From contig CAXSDR010000050.1 in assembly GCA_964236445.1 (NCBI GenBank), positions 1-25,570 on the forward strand: DNA of 25,570 bases, written 5' to 3'. Shown here one piece after another: positions 7,248 to 14,433 of this stretch (position 1 is its first letter; each line of letters opens with the position of its first letter). The notes beneath the pieces were generated by a model, which worked only from the letters and a program-made list of their open reading frames with translations, had not been told where the DNA came from and ran no database searches. The position numbers were made by a program, and so were the translations under genes. The DNA is from CAXSDR01 sp964236445 (GTDB taxonomy: Bacteria; Actinomycetota; Actinomycetes; Motilibacterales; Motilibacteraceae).

Positions 7248-7553
7248 CTCGTGCGCGTCGGCCAGTATGTGCGCCAAGGACAGAAGATCTCGATTTCGGG
7301 CAACACCGGCCATTCTCATGGGCCGCATCTGCATTTTGAAGTGCGTGATGGGATGGCGGCGCTCAATCCGGTAGAGCTGGTTCAGGGCAAGATGACGGCG
7401 CAGGTCACCGATACTGCGCCCCCACCGACCGCGCCGCCAGTGACCGCGCCGCCACCACCCAGGTCGCCACGCCCCACCCGGGCCTTCCAGCCACGCACCC
7501 CACCCGCCCACCGGCCGACGCCACCCCGCACGGCGTCCAGCAGGTGCTCGTAG
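7248..7553 (+). pseudogene. M23-family peptidase fragment joined to membrane-protein linker sequence (probable chimera)
   Basis: Directly after the gap the plus frame encodes VRVGQYVRQGQKISISGNTG, then HSHGPHLHFEVRDG. This is the C-terminal half of a LytM/M23 metallopeptidase fold with the HxH metal motif in HLHF. It lacks the first half and has no start. Codons are unlike the neighbours: TAT, CAT, TTT, GAA, CGT and GTA are frequent, while surrounding genes use almost only G/C third positions. After about 7415 the DNA returns to very high GC and reads better in the frame of the downstream membrane protein, so the rest of this frame up to the stop at 7551-7553 is probably not real. The simplest reading is a foreign or misplaced piece of about 170 bp placed at the scaffold gap. 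A genuine insertion cannot be excluded. Confidence 0.65.
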
Positions 7554-9739
7554 GTGTCGGCGCGCTGCTGCTCGCGCTCGCTGCCCTCTACTTCCTGATC
7601 ACGGCCTGGGGCCACATGGGCATCGCCGGCCGCGGGCTCGTGCTCCTCGCCGTGACGGGCGCGGCGGTCGGGGGGACGTACGCCGCCCTGCGGGGGACCC
7701 TGCGGGCCACCGCCGAGGCCATCGCCGCACTGGCGGTGTCGCTCGTCCTGCTCGACGCCTTCGCGGTGCGCCGCGTCGACCTGTGGGGGCTGCGCACCAC
7801 CGACGCGGTCGGCTTCTGGGCCGTGGTGTGCCTGCTGCTGGCCGTCACCGCGTGGGCATGGGCCCGGTCGACCGGGCTGGTGCTCCCGGAGATCGGCGCC
7901 GCGCTGCTCATCACCACCGGCACGGCGCTTGCCGCGGGCACGGCGGGGGACTCCCATGACCTGCTCGGGGCCCTCACGCTGGTGGCCGGCAGTGGTGTCC
8001 TCGCCGCCACGCACCGCCGCGAGCTCTGGCGCTCGGGCACGGCACGTGGCATCGCTGCGGTGGGCGCCGCGACCACCTGGGTGGCGGGCAGCCTCATCGC
8101 GCTCGGCGTCGGCGCCGACGACCCGTCCGTCACCACCACGCTCGCCATGGTGGGGGCAATCGCTGTCGCGGCGGCTGTCGCGGTCGCGACCGCCCGCTCG
8201 CTGCCCGCCTCGTCGGGGTGGCGCCAGGTGGCGTCCGCCGCCGCGACGCTGGTCACCTTCCTCGGTGCCGTCGACGCCGTGGCGCCGCACCTCGGTTGGC
8301 GCGCCGCTGCGCTGCTGGGCCAGCTCGTCGCCGTGGCCGTCCTGGTCCTGCTGCTCCAGGTCCCCCGCGGCCTACGCCGGGGGCCCCTCGTCGCGGCGGG
8401 GATCGGGGCGCTCGTGACAGGCAGCCCGGCGACGGTCGCGGCCGCCGAGTCGGTCTCGGCGGCGATGCGGCACGACATCTGGCAATCGCAGGCGGGCGAC
8501 CCCACGCTGGGGACGGTCCTCGGAACGCTCCCGTCGCTGGGCGGGCAGGACCTCGCTTCCCTTGTGCTGCTCGGAGCCGCCGCGGCGCTCCTGCGCTGCG
8601 CGCGGAGTTCCGTCGTCACGCGCGGTGCTGTCGTCGCCGCCGTCGAGCCGGTGATCGCCGCGACGGCCACGGTGCTGCTCGCGGCTGGTGCGCTGGTGCT
8701 CGACCTACCGATCCTGGCAACGGTCCTGCTGCTCGCCGCCTGCGCCGCGGGCGCGGTCGGCGTAGGCGCACAGCTCGACCGGGTCACCGTGCTGGTCGCG
8801 GGCGGAGCCGTGGCGGTGCTCGCCGTCGGCTGGGCGAGTGCTTCGTCGACGGCCACGGTCGCCGCGCTCGCACTGCTGCTCGCGGGAGCCGTGGCCGCGT
8901 TCGTCGTGTCGGCGGCCCGGCTGCGCGGCAGCCTGCTGGTCGTCTCGATGGGACTTGCCTACGCCCTCGCCTGGACGACCCTGTGCGCCGGCGGCGGCAG
9001 CGTCGCCCGGGGCGCGGCGCTGGCGGTCGCGGTGCTCGCGGCCCTCACCGCCATCGGCTCACGCGTGTGGTCCGGTGACCTGCGAGGCATGGGCGAGGGT
9101 GCGTCGGTCGCAGGAGGCGTGCTCGCGACCGTGGTCGCCGCCGGCGATGCCACCGCACTGGCAGCAGCGCTCGCGTGCGCGGGAGCCGGCGCCGCTGTCG
9201 TCGCGCTGGCTGCCGACCGCCGCCGCGTCGGCGGGTTCGCGGCAGCCCTGCTCGTGCTCGCCGCCTGGGTCGCCATGGGCGACGCGGGCGTCTCCGTCGT
9301 CGAGGCCTACACCCTGCCGACCGCCGTGGTGCTCCTCGTCGTCGGCTACCTGGCTCGGCGCCGACACCCCCGCACCCCCGGCGAGGCGGCCGACCCGGTG
9401 GGCAGCTGGTACGCCTACGGCGCCGGCCTGGCCCTGGCCCTCGTGCCGAGCCTCGTCGTGGCGCTCGACTCGGGCGGGCTGCGCGCGGGCCTGCTCGGGC
9501 TCGGGGCCCTGCTCACGCTGCTCGTGGGTGCCCGCAGCCGGCTCCAGGCCCCGCTCGTGCTCGGCGCAACCGCGCTCACGCTCGACGTGCTGGTCAAGGG
9601 TGTGCCCTACGCCGCGAGCCTGCCCCGCTGGGCGTCGATCGCCGCGGCCGGGCTGCTACTGCTCGGGCTCGGTGCGACCTACGAGCGCAGGCTCGCGCAG
9701 CTCAAGAACGCCCGGTCGCGACTCGCCACGTACTCCTGA
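7544..9739 (+). CDS. Large polytopic membrane protein, C-terminal part (SCO7613-like)
   Basis: This 731-residue region is almost wholly hydrophobic Ala/Leu/Val sequence with some twenty or more membrane-spanning stretches and no obvious catalytic motif. It ends in a short basic tail (TYERRLAQLKNARSRLATYS). It resembles actinobacterial membrane proteins named after the C-terminal region of Streptomyces SCO7613, of unknown function. The GTG at 7544 is only the first start codon available. The same frame is open upstream to about 7340 and reads naturally as a Pro/Thr-rich linker (...PADATPHGVQQ), so the true start is most likely the ATG at 6978, before the assembly gap. The two-component system starts about 50 bp downstream but has its own -10 element. 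Confidence 0.75.
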   Translation: MLVGVGALLLALAALYFLITAWGHMGIAGRGLVLLAVTGAAVGGTYAALRGTLRATAEAIAALAVSLVLLDAFAVRRVDLWGLRTTDAVGFWAVVCLLLAVTAWAWARSTGLVLPEIGAALLITTGTALAAGTAGDSHDLLGALTLVAGSGVLAATHRRELWRSGTARGIAAVGAATTWVAGSLIALGVGADDPSVTTTLAMVGAIAVAAAVAVATARSLPASSGWRQVASAAATLVTFLGAVDAVAPHLGWRAAALLGQLVAVAVLVLLLQVPRGLRRGPLVAAGIGALVTGSPATVAAAESVSAAMRHDIWQSQAGDPTLGTVLGTLPSLGGQDLASLVLLGAAAALLRCARSSVVTRGAVVAAVEPVIAATATVLLAAGALVLDLPILATVLLLAACAAGAVGVGAQLDRVTVLVAGGAVAVLAVGWASASSTATVAALALLLAGAVAAFVVSAARLRGSLLVVSMGLAYALAWTTLCAGGGSVARGAALAVAVLAALTAIGSRVWSGDLRGMGEGASVAGGVLATVVAAGDATALAAALACAGAGAAVVALAADRRRVGGFAAALLVLAAWVAMGDAGVSVVEAYTLPTAVVLLVVGYLARRRHPRTPGEAADPVGSWYAYGAGLALALVPSLVVALDSGGLRAGLLGLGALLTLLVGARSRLQAPLVLGATALTLDVLVKGVPYAASLPRWASIAAAGLLLLGLGATYERRLAQLKNARSRLATYS

Positions 9740-9776
9740 CGGCCGCACGGAGATCACGCCATGTAGTCCTCGCCTC

Positions 9777-9782
9777 TACGAT
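9777..9782 (+). promoter_or_regulatory. -10 element for the response regulator gene
   Basis: TACGAT, followed after seven bases by the ATG at 9790. There is no Shine-Dalgarno sequence before this ATG, so the transcript is probably leaderless. Confidence 0.55.
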
Positions 9783-9789
9783 GCCGCCT

Positions 9790-10473
9790 ATGCCTCGGGT
9801 GTTGCTTGCTGAAGATGATGTCGCGATCGCCGACCCGCTCGCGCGGGCCCTTCGTCGTGAGGGTTATGACGTGGACGTCCGACCGGACGGCCTGGAGGCG
9901 CTCGACAGCGCCACCCACGGGGACTACGACGTCATGGTCATGGACCTCGGGCTGCCCGGCATGGACGGTCTCGAGGTGTGTCGCCGGATGCGCGCCATCG
10001 GCAGCGTCCTCCCGGTGCTGATCCTGACGGCCCGCGCCGAGGAGGTGGACCTGGTCGTCGGGCTCGACGCCGGGGCCGACGACTACGTCGCCAAGCCGTT
10101 CCGTCTGGGCGAGCTGCTGGCGCGCGTACGCGCACTGCTGCGTCGCGGGGCCACGGAGGGGGCCGCCGCGGCGCCCGAGGAGGTCCAGGACGTACGCCTC
10201 GACGTCGCGTCACGCCGGGCTTGGGCCGGTGAGGCCGAGCTCTCCTTGACCGCGAAGGAGTTCGAGCTGCTCGCGGTGCTGATGCGCGAGGCCGGCAAGG
10301 TCGTGACCCGCGACCAGCTCATGCGCGAGGTCTGGGGCGCGACCTGGTGGGACTCCACGAAGACCCTCGACATGCACGTCTCGTTCCTGCGACGCAAGCT
10401 CGGTGACGATGCCGCCCACCCCCGGTTCATCGCGACGGTGCGCGGCGTGGGCTTCCGCTTCGAGCTGGGCTGA
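9790..10473 (+). CDS. OmpR/PhoB-family response regulator
   Basis: This 227-residue regulator has a receiver domain (residues 1-115) and a winged-helix DNA-binding domain (about 130-225). The acidic pair ED at 8-9, the predicted phosphorylation site D52 in MDLGLPGMDG, T80 and K102 in AKPF make a complete receiver active site. The output domain shows LTAKEFELLAVLM, VVTRDQLMREVWG and the typical end FIATVRGVGFRFE. The start is the ATG at 9790, just after a -10 element; the frame runs open further upstream only as a shadow of the membrane protein gene. The histidine kinase gene follows nine bases later and is its likely partner. The signal and regulon are unknown. Confidence 0.95.
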   Translation: MPRVLLAEDDVAIADPLARALRREGYDVDVRPDGLEALDSATHGDYDVMVMDLGLPGMDGLEVCRRMRAIGSVLPVLILTARAEEVDLVVGLDAGADDYVAKPFRLGELLARVRALLRRGATEGAAAAPEEVQDVRLDVASRRAWAGEAELSLTAKEFELLAVLMREAGKVVTRDQLMREVWGATWWDSTKTLDMHVSFLRRKLGDDAAHPRFIATVRGVGFRFELG

Positions 10474-10482
10474 CGGCGAGTC

Positions 10483-11802
10483 GTGCGCCGCCGGATCCTC
10501 ACCTCCACCGTGGCGGTGGCGCTGCTCGCCATCGTCCTGCTCGGCCTGCCGCTCGCCGTTGCCGGCTGCGCGCTGAGCCGGCACACCGCGGCGACGCGCG
10601 TGCAGGGGGTCGCCGACAACGTGGGCCGGACGATCGATGACCGCGTCCGGGGCAGGTGGCCGGTGGGGCCCGAGCAGTTGCGCAGCGCCAGCGACGACGA
10701 TGTGCACGTCGTCGCCGTCCTCGCCGACGGTCGTCGCTTCGAGCGTGGCCGCCGCGCCGACCGCAGCGGTCTCACGGGTGTCTACTCCTCACCGACCTGC
10801 TCGGTGCTGGTCGAGTTCTCCGAGGCGTCGCTGTGGCGCAGCTATGCGCTCGTCGTCATGATCGTCGGGCTCGTCGCGCTGCTTGCCCTGACACTGGCGG
10901 TCGGCCTCGGACTGCGCCAGGCGCGTCGGCTGGTGGAGCCGCTCGTCGCCCTCGCCGAGACGGCCAACCGGCTGGGGAGCGCCCGCTCGGCCACCTACGG
11001 CGTCGCGACTCCCGGCGTCGCGATTCCCCACTTCGGTGTCGAGGAACTCGACCGGCTCGCCGACACGCTGGCGGGCAGCTCGCATCGTGTGGCCACCATG
11101 CTGGCCGCCGAGCGCCGCTTCACCAGCGACGCCTCGCACCAGCTGCGTACGCCGCTGACCGCCCTGATGCTGCGCCTCGAGGAGATCATCGCGACGCGCG
11201 ATCTCGACGAGGCCCACGACGAGGCGACGGTGGCCCTGGCTCAGGTCGAGCGCCTCACGGGCGTCGTCGAGCACCTGCTGCAGGCCACGCGCGACGACCG
11301 GGCCCACTCGGCGGTGCCGCTCGACGTCAAGGAGGTGGTTGCCGCGCAGGTGCGCGAGTGGGCGTCCGCCTACACCGCCCGAGGCCGCGCTGTGGTCGTG
11401 GAGGCCACCGAGCCTGCCGCACCGGCGATGCTCGGCGGGTCCGCGCGTGACGGCGGCGGGCTGCACGCGCTGGCCACGCCCGGAGGCTTCGCGCAGGTGG
11501 TGGCCACGCTGCTCGAGAACAGCCTCGTCCACGGCGCCGGGCGTACGACCGTACGCATCCGCTCCACCGGCGTGTCGGTGGTGGTGGAGGTGTCCGACGA
11601 GGGCACGGGCATCGCGGGGGGGCTGGGGTCGAGCATCTTCGACCGATCGGTGAGCGGGCGCTCCTCCACGGGTCTGGGCCTGGCGCTGGCGCGCGACCTC
11701 GCGGAGGCCGACGGGGGCCGGCTCGAGCTGGTGCGCGAGGTGCCCGCGGTGTTCGCGCTGTTCCTCAGCCTCGCGCCTCGTCCGCGGGCGCTGGCGCGCT
11801 GA
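10483..11802 (+). CDS. Sensor histidine kinase
   Basis: This 439-residue membrane kinase has two membrane helices (about 6-30 and 120-143) around a small extracytoplasmic domain of roughly 90 residues containing Cys106. The linker after helix 2 holds the odd repeat GVATPGVAIP (173-182). The dimerisation/phosphoacceptor box is DASHQLRTPL with H219. The ATPase domain has LLENSLVHG (N346), SDEGTGI (371-377) and the degenerate G2 box TGLGLALA (397-404). GTG is taken as the start. It follows the regulator stop by nine bases, has no strong ribosome binding site and is probably translated by coupling. Its last 38 bp overlap, tail to tail, the end of the minus-strand GtrA-like gene. The ligand is unknown. 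Confidence 0.94.
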   Translation: MRRRILTSTVAVALLAIVLLGLPLAVAGCALSRHTAATRVQGVADNVGRTIDDRVRGRWPVGPEQLRSASDDDVHVVAVLADGRRFERGRRADRSGLTGVYSSPTCSVLVEFSEASLWRSYALVVMIVGLVALLALTLAVGLGLRQARRLVEPLVALAETANRLGSARSATYGVATPGVAIPHFGVEELDRLADTLAGSSHRVATMLAAERRFTSDASHQLRTPLTALMLRLEEIIATRDLDEAHDEATVALAQVERLTGVVEHLLQATRDDRAHSAVPLDVKEVVAAQVREWASAYTARGRAVVVEATEPAAPAMLGGSARDGGGLHALATPGGFAQVVATLLENSLVHGAGRTTVRIRSTGVSVVVEVSDEGTGIAGGLGSSIFDRSVSGRSSTGLGLALARDLAEADGGRLELVREVPAVFALFLSLAPRPRALAR

Positions 11803-12283
11803 CCTCGGCCTCCTCCGCGTCGGCGAGCGCCTCGGCCTCGGCGACGGCCGGGAACACCCAGCGCCGGTAGGCCAGGAACCGGAACGCGGTCGCCAGCACG
11901 AGCCCGACGCCGTTCGCCGCGACATTGTCCGCGAGCGGGCTGGTGAGATCGAGGGCGTAGTGCGAGACGGCCAGAACCGCGAGCGAGATCGCGAGACCGA
12001 CCCCGTTGAGCACGAGGAAGACGAGATATTCCCGGTGCAGCGCCTCCTGCGCCCGCGCGCGGTGCCGGAAGGTCCAGAAGCGGTTCCCGACATAGGCGGC
12101 GGTCGCGGCCACCAGCACCGAGAGCGTCTTCGACGACAGGGGTCCCACCCCGAGGCCCAGCCGCAGGGTGTTGAAGACCGCGAGGTCGATCACGAACGCC
12201 AACGCCCCGACGACCCCGAACTTCAGCAGCTCGCGGACGAGGTGGCCGAGCGAGTCGTAGGCCTTGCGCAGCGTGGTCAGCAT
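11765..12283 (-). CDS. GtrA-family membrane protein
   Basis: This 172-residue protein has four membrane helices (about 20-40, 50-68, 92-110 and 122-142). The GtrA hallmarks FGVVGALAFVIDLAVFN near the start, YVGNRFWTF in the second helix region and a FRFLAYRRWVF end are all present. GtrA-like proteins are thought to help flip or transfer polyprenol-linked sugars for cell-envelope polysaccharides; the substrate here is unknown. The final 25 residues are an acidic Ala/Glu tail. The ATG at 12283 has AAGGAA six bases upstream. In M. tuberculosis a GtrA-type gene (Rv3277) also lies between purK and birA. The 3' end overlaps the histidine kinase gene by 38 bp. Confidence 0.92.
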   Translation of the reverse strand: MLTTLRKAYDSLGHLVRELLKFGVVGALAFVIDLAVFNTLRLGLGVGPLSSKTLSVLVAATAAYVGNRFWTFRHRARAQEALHREYLVFLVLNGVGLAISLAVLAVSHYALDLTSPLADNVAANGVGLVLATAFRFLAYRRWVFPAVAEAEALADAEEAEVSAPAPADEARG

Positions 12284-12337
12284 GTCGGGTTCCTTGGCAC
12301 CCGGAGACCCTACCCAGTGCCTCGGGGAGCCTGCGGT

Positions 12338-12343
12338 TAATGT
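12338..12343 (+). promoter_or_regulatory. -10 element for purK-purE
   Basis: TAATGT, six bases before the GTG of purK at 12350, in a 66-bp divergent region shared with the GtrA-like gene. No Shine-Dalgarno sequence is present, so the pur transcript is probably leaderless. Confidence 0.55.
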
Positions 12344-12349
12344 GCCAGC

Positions 12350-13507
12350 GTGCCTGCCCCCGCTGCTCCGGTCGTCGGCATCGTCGGGGCCGGCCAGCTC
12401 GCTCGGATGACCGCACCGGCCGCCGCGGCCCTGGGCGTACGCCTGCGCGTCCTGGCCGCCACCGCGCAGGACTGCGCCGCCGCGGTCGTGCCCGACGTGG
12501 TGATCGGCTCGCCCGACGACCTCGATGCGCTGCGCCGGCTCGCCGAGGGTTGCGACGTCGTGACGTTCGAGCACGAGCTGGTGGATCCCGCCCACATCGC
12601 GGCGCTCGTCGAGTCGGGGGTGGTGGTGCGACCCGGGGCGGCGGCGCTCGTGCACGCCCAGGACAAGGCCGTGATGCGTGAGGCACTGAGCGGTGCCGGC
12701 CTGCCCTGCCCGCGCTGGCGCGTGGTCCGCTCGGTCGCCGAGGTCGAGGAGTTCGCGCGCGACGTGGGCTGGCCCCTGGTGCTGAAGGCCGCCCGCGGCG
12801 GCTACGACGGACGCGGCGTCTGGGTGCTCGCATCGGCCGGCGAGGCCGAGCCGGTCCTCGCCGAGCTGGCCGAGCGCGGCACGACGGCGCTGGCCGAGGA
12901 GAAGGTCGACTTCGTCCGCGAGCTCGCGGCCCAGGTCGCGCGCAGCCCGCACGGTCAGGCCGTCGCCTATCCCGTCGTGGCGACGACGCAGGTCGGGGGC
13001 ATCTGTCGCGAGGTCGTCGCCCCGGCGCCCCGGCTCGACGACGAGCTCGCCACCTCGGCGCAGGGCATCGCGCTGCGCGTCGCCGGGCTGCTCGACATGG
13101 TCGGCATCATGGCCGTCGAGCTTTTCGAGACCGCCGACGGGCGCGTCCTCGTCAACGAGCTCGCGATGCGACCCCACAACTCGGGGCACTGGACGATCGA
13201 GGGTGCGGTCACCTCGCAGTTCGAGCAGCACCTGCGCGCGGTGCTCGACCTGCCGCTCGGGTCACCGGCGTGCCTCGCCCCGACCGCCGCGATGGTGAAC
13301 ATCCTGGGTGGCGGTTTCCCCGATCTGTTCACCCCGTTCCGCCACGTCATGGCGCGCGATCCCGCCATGAAGGTGCACATCTATGGCAAGGAGGTCCGGC
13401 CCGGTCGCAAGGTCGGGCACGTCACCGTGCTGGGTGAACGCACCGACGATCTGCTCGACCGTGCCCGACACGCCGCCGGCTACCTGAGTGGGGAGATCCT
13501 CGAATGA
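12350..13507 (+). CDS. purK: 5-(Carboxyamino)imidazole ribonucleotide synthase
   Basis: This 385-residue ATP-grasp enzyme of purine synthesis converts AIR, ATP and bicarbonate to N5-CAIR. The N-terminal nucleotide-binding loop is GIVGAGQLARM (10-20). The ATP-grasp core has LVLKAARGGYDGRGV (143-157, with K146). VELFE (256-260) and NELAMRPHNSGHWTIEG (269-285) carry the metal ligands and the family signature RPHNSGH. The C-terminal domain ends in GRKVGHVTVLG and AAGYLSGEILE. Length is normal. The first-loop sequence GAGQLARM differs slightly from the common GGGQLGRM. The GTG start follows a -10 element closely. Its stop overlaps the purE start in ATGA, so the two genes are translationally coupled. 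Confidence 0.95.
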   Translation: MPAPAAPVVGIVGAGQLARMTAPAAAALGVRLRVLAATAQDCAAAVVPDVVIGSPDDLDALRRLAEGCDVVTFEHELVDPAHIAALVESGVVVRPGAAALVHAQDKAVMREALSGAGLPCPRWRVVRSVAEVEEFARDVGWPLVLKAARGGYDGRGVWVLASAGEAEPVLAELAERGTTALAEEKVDFVRELAAQVARSPHGQAVAYPVVATTQVGGICREVVAPAPRLDDELATSAQGIALRVAGLLDMVGIMAVELFETADGRVLVNELAMRPHNSGHWTIEGAVTSQFEQHLRAVLDLPLGSPACLAPTAAMVNILGGGFPDLFTPFRHVMARDPAMKVHIYGKEVRPGRKVGHVTVLGERTDDLLDRARHAAGYLSGEILE

Positions 13508-14007
13508 GTGAGCAGCCGCTCGTCGGTGTCGTGATGGGCTCGGACTCCGACTGGCAGGTGATGTCGGCTGCCTCCGAGGTGTTGCACGAGTTCGGCGTGG
13601 CGCACGAGGTCGACGTCGTGTCAGCGCACCGCATGCCGAGGGCGATGCTCGACTACGGTGCGAGCGCGGCAACGCGCGGGCTCTCGGTGCTGATCGCCGG
13701 TGCCGGCGGTGCGGCGCACCTTGCGGGAATGCTCGCCGCAGTGACGCCGCTCCCCGTCATCGGTGTCCCGGTGCCGCTCGCCCAGCTCGACGGCATGGAC
13801 TCGCTGCTGTCCATCGTGCAGATGCCGGCAGGAGTGCCCGTCGCGACCGTGTCGATCGGCGGAGCGCGCAACGCCGGCCTGCTCGCCGTGCGCATCCTCG
13901 CCTGCTCCGACCGCGAGCTGACCACACGCATGGTCGCGTTCCAGGAGAGCCTCGAAGCGCAAGCGCGCGCGGCAGGCCAGTCATTGCGCCGCTCGCTGCG
14001 TCCCTGA
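13504..14007 (+). CDS. purE: 5-(Carboxyamino)imidazole ribonucleotide mutase
   Basis: This 167-residue class I PurE converts N5-CAIR, the PurK product, to CAIR. Active-site elements are GSDSDW (12-17), VVSAHRMPRAMLDY (38-51, with H42) and IAGAGGAAHLAGMLA (64-78). The family usually has SAHRTP; here Met replaces Thr. The C-terminus is normal for an octamer-forming PurE. The ATG overlaps the purK stop by four bases. It is the last gene before the sulfur block, which begins after a 426-bp non-coding leader. Confidence 0.95.
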   Translation: MSEQPLVGVVMGSDSDWQVMSAASEVLHEFGVAHEVDVVSAHRMPRAMLDYGASAATRGLSVLIAGAGGAAHLAGMLAAVTPLPVIGVPVPLAQLDGMDSLLSIVQMPAGVPVATVSIGGARNAGLLAVRILACSDRELTTRMVAFQESLEAQARAAGQSLRRSLRP

Positions 14008-14027
14008 ACTTGACTTCGCCCTTCCTG

Positions 14028-14056
14028 TTGACTACCTGCGGGGTTCGTGGCACTCT
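14028..14056 (+). promoter_or_regulatory. Candidate promoter of the sulfur operon
   Basis: TTGACT (14028-14033) matches five of six bases of a -35 box and is spaced 17 bp from CACTCT (14051-14056), a weak -10 box. Transcription would start near 14063, giving a leader of roughly 370 nt before the dioxygenase gene. The poor -10 suggests dependence on an activator, or that the box is wrongly assigned. Confidence 0.35.
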
Positions 14057-14066
14057 GAGTCCGTTG

Positions 14067-14079
14067 CCTACTAAGTAGG
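14067..14079. promoter_or_regulatory. Symmetric operator-like dyad CCTACTAAGTAGG
   Basis: This perfect 13-bp dyad (CCTACT, A, AGTAGG) lies at or just after the predicted start of transcription of the sulfur operon. It is flanked by a wider inverted pair, TGTTGAC at 14026-14032 and GTCAACA at 14079-14085. Its position suits a repressor. Which regulator binds is not known; no regulator gene is adjacent. Confidence 0.45.
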
Positions 14080-14144
14080 TCAACAAGGCAGACAATCTCT
14101 GTCGACCAGGCATTGCCGCCACCGCTACGGACGAAGGAGATGCA

Positions 14145-14249
14145 GTGTTCGCCGCCTGCACCGCGGAGCCTGTGGGCCCCGCATGGTCGCGGCACCTGCT
14201 CTCACACTGCCCGGTGCCGCCGAGCACCCGCTGTCCTCGCTGCCACTAG
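14145..14249 (+). CDS. Cysteine-containing 34-residue leader peptide (candidate)
   Basis: GTG at 14145 is preceded by GAAGGAG (14133-14139) at a five-base spacing, one of the best ribosome binding sites in the window. It opens a 34-codon frame ending in TAG. Cysteine codons fall at positions 5, 22, 30 and 33, and the peptide ends SHCPVPPSTRCPRCH. It lies in the leader of an organosulfur operon. Cysteine-rich short ORFs that sense cysteine supply by ribosome stalling are known upstream of sulfur genes in mycobacteria, though those have consecutive Cys codons, absent here. GGTGCC at 14213-14218 could pair either with GGCACC at 14191-14196 or, as GGTGC, with GCACC at 14224-14228, so alternative hairpins are possible. 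No homologue is recognised. Confidence 0.4.
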   Translation: MFAACTAEPVGPAWSRHLLSHCPVPPSTRCPRCH

Positions 14250-14433
14250 CTCTCCTCTGCTCGTCTCGCCCGGCCGCGTGACGCTCGCGCGTCAGCTGGA
14301 ACAGCCGCCGCTGATCGACTCCTGCGCTGACACCGACGATGCCGGCTTTCCTGCTTTCGTCCCCGCACGCTTGCGCCTTCCTGCCTGTGGCACGCGGGCC
14401 CACTGACCATGTCCTCTCGTTTGGAGATTCGCC
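14250..14433 (+). promoter_or_regulatory. Remainder of the sulfur-operon leader
   Basis: This 184-bp stretch has no recognisable gene. It contains a small stem TGACGC/GCGTCA (14279-14284 and 14289-14294) and the dioxygenase ribosome binding site GGAG at 14423-14426, seven bases before the ATG. No T-tract terminator and no conserved SAM-riboswitch core was seen. Confidence 0.4.

Noticed and set aside
6978..7553. A single protein joining the zinc ribbon to an M23 peptidase
   Set aside because: The join passes through ten N of unknown length and codon use changes abruptly; frame continuity there is accidental.
10540..10575. Lipoprotein signal (AVAGC) in the histidine kinase
   Set aside because: The cysteine falls at the end of the first membrane helix of a normal two-helix kinase; residues around it do not otherwise favour lipid attachment.
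10789..12093. Long open minus-strand frame under the histidine kinase gene
   Set aside because: Shadow of the kinase, whose H, N and G boxes are clear on the plus strand.
14113..14406. 97-codon plus-strand frame in the sulfur leader
   Set aside because: Its start lacks a spaced ribosome binding site and the composition is not protein-like; the overlapping 34-codon GTG frame has the better signal.
14008..14433. SAM-type riboswitch in front of the sulfur genes
   Set aside because: I looked for the conserved core and kink-turn sequences of SAM-I/IV and found none; a covariance-model search would settle it.
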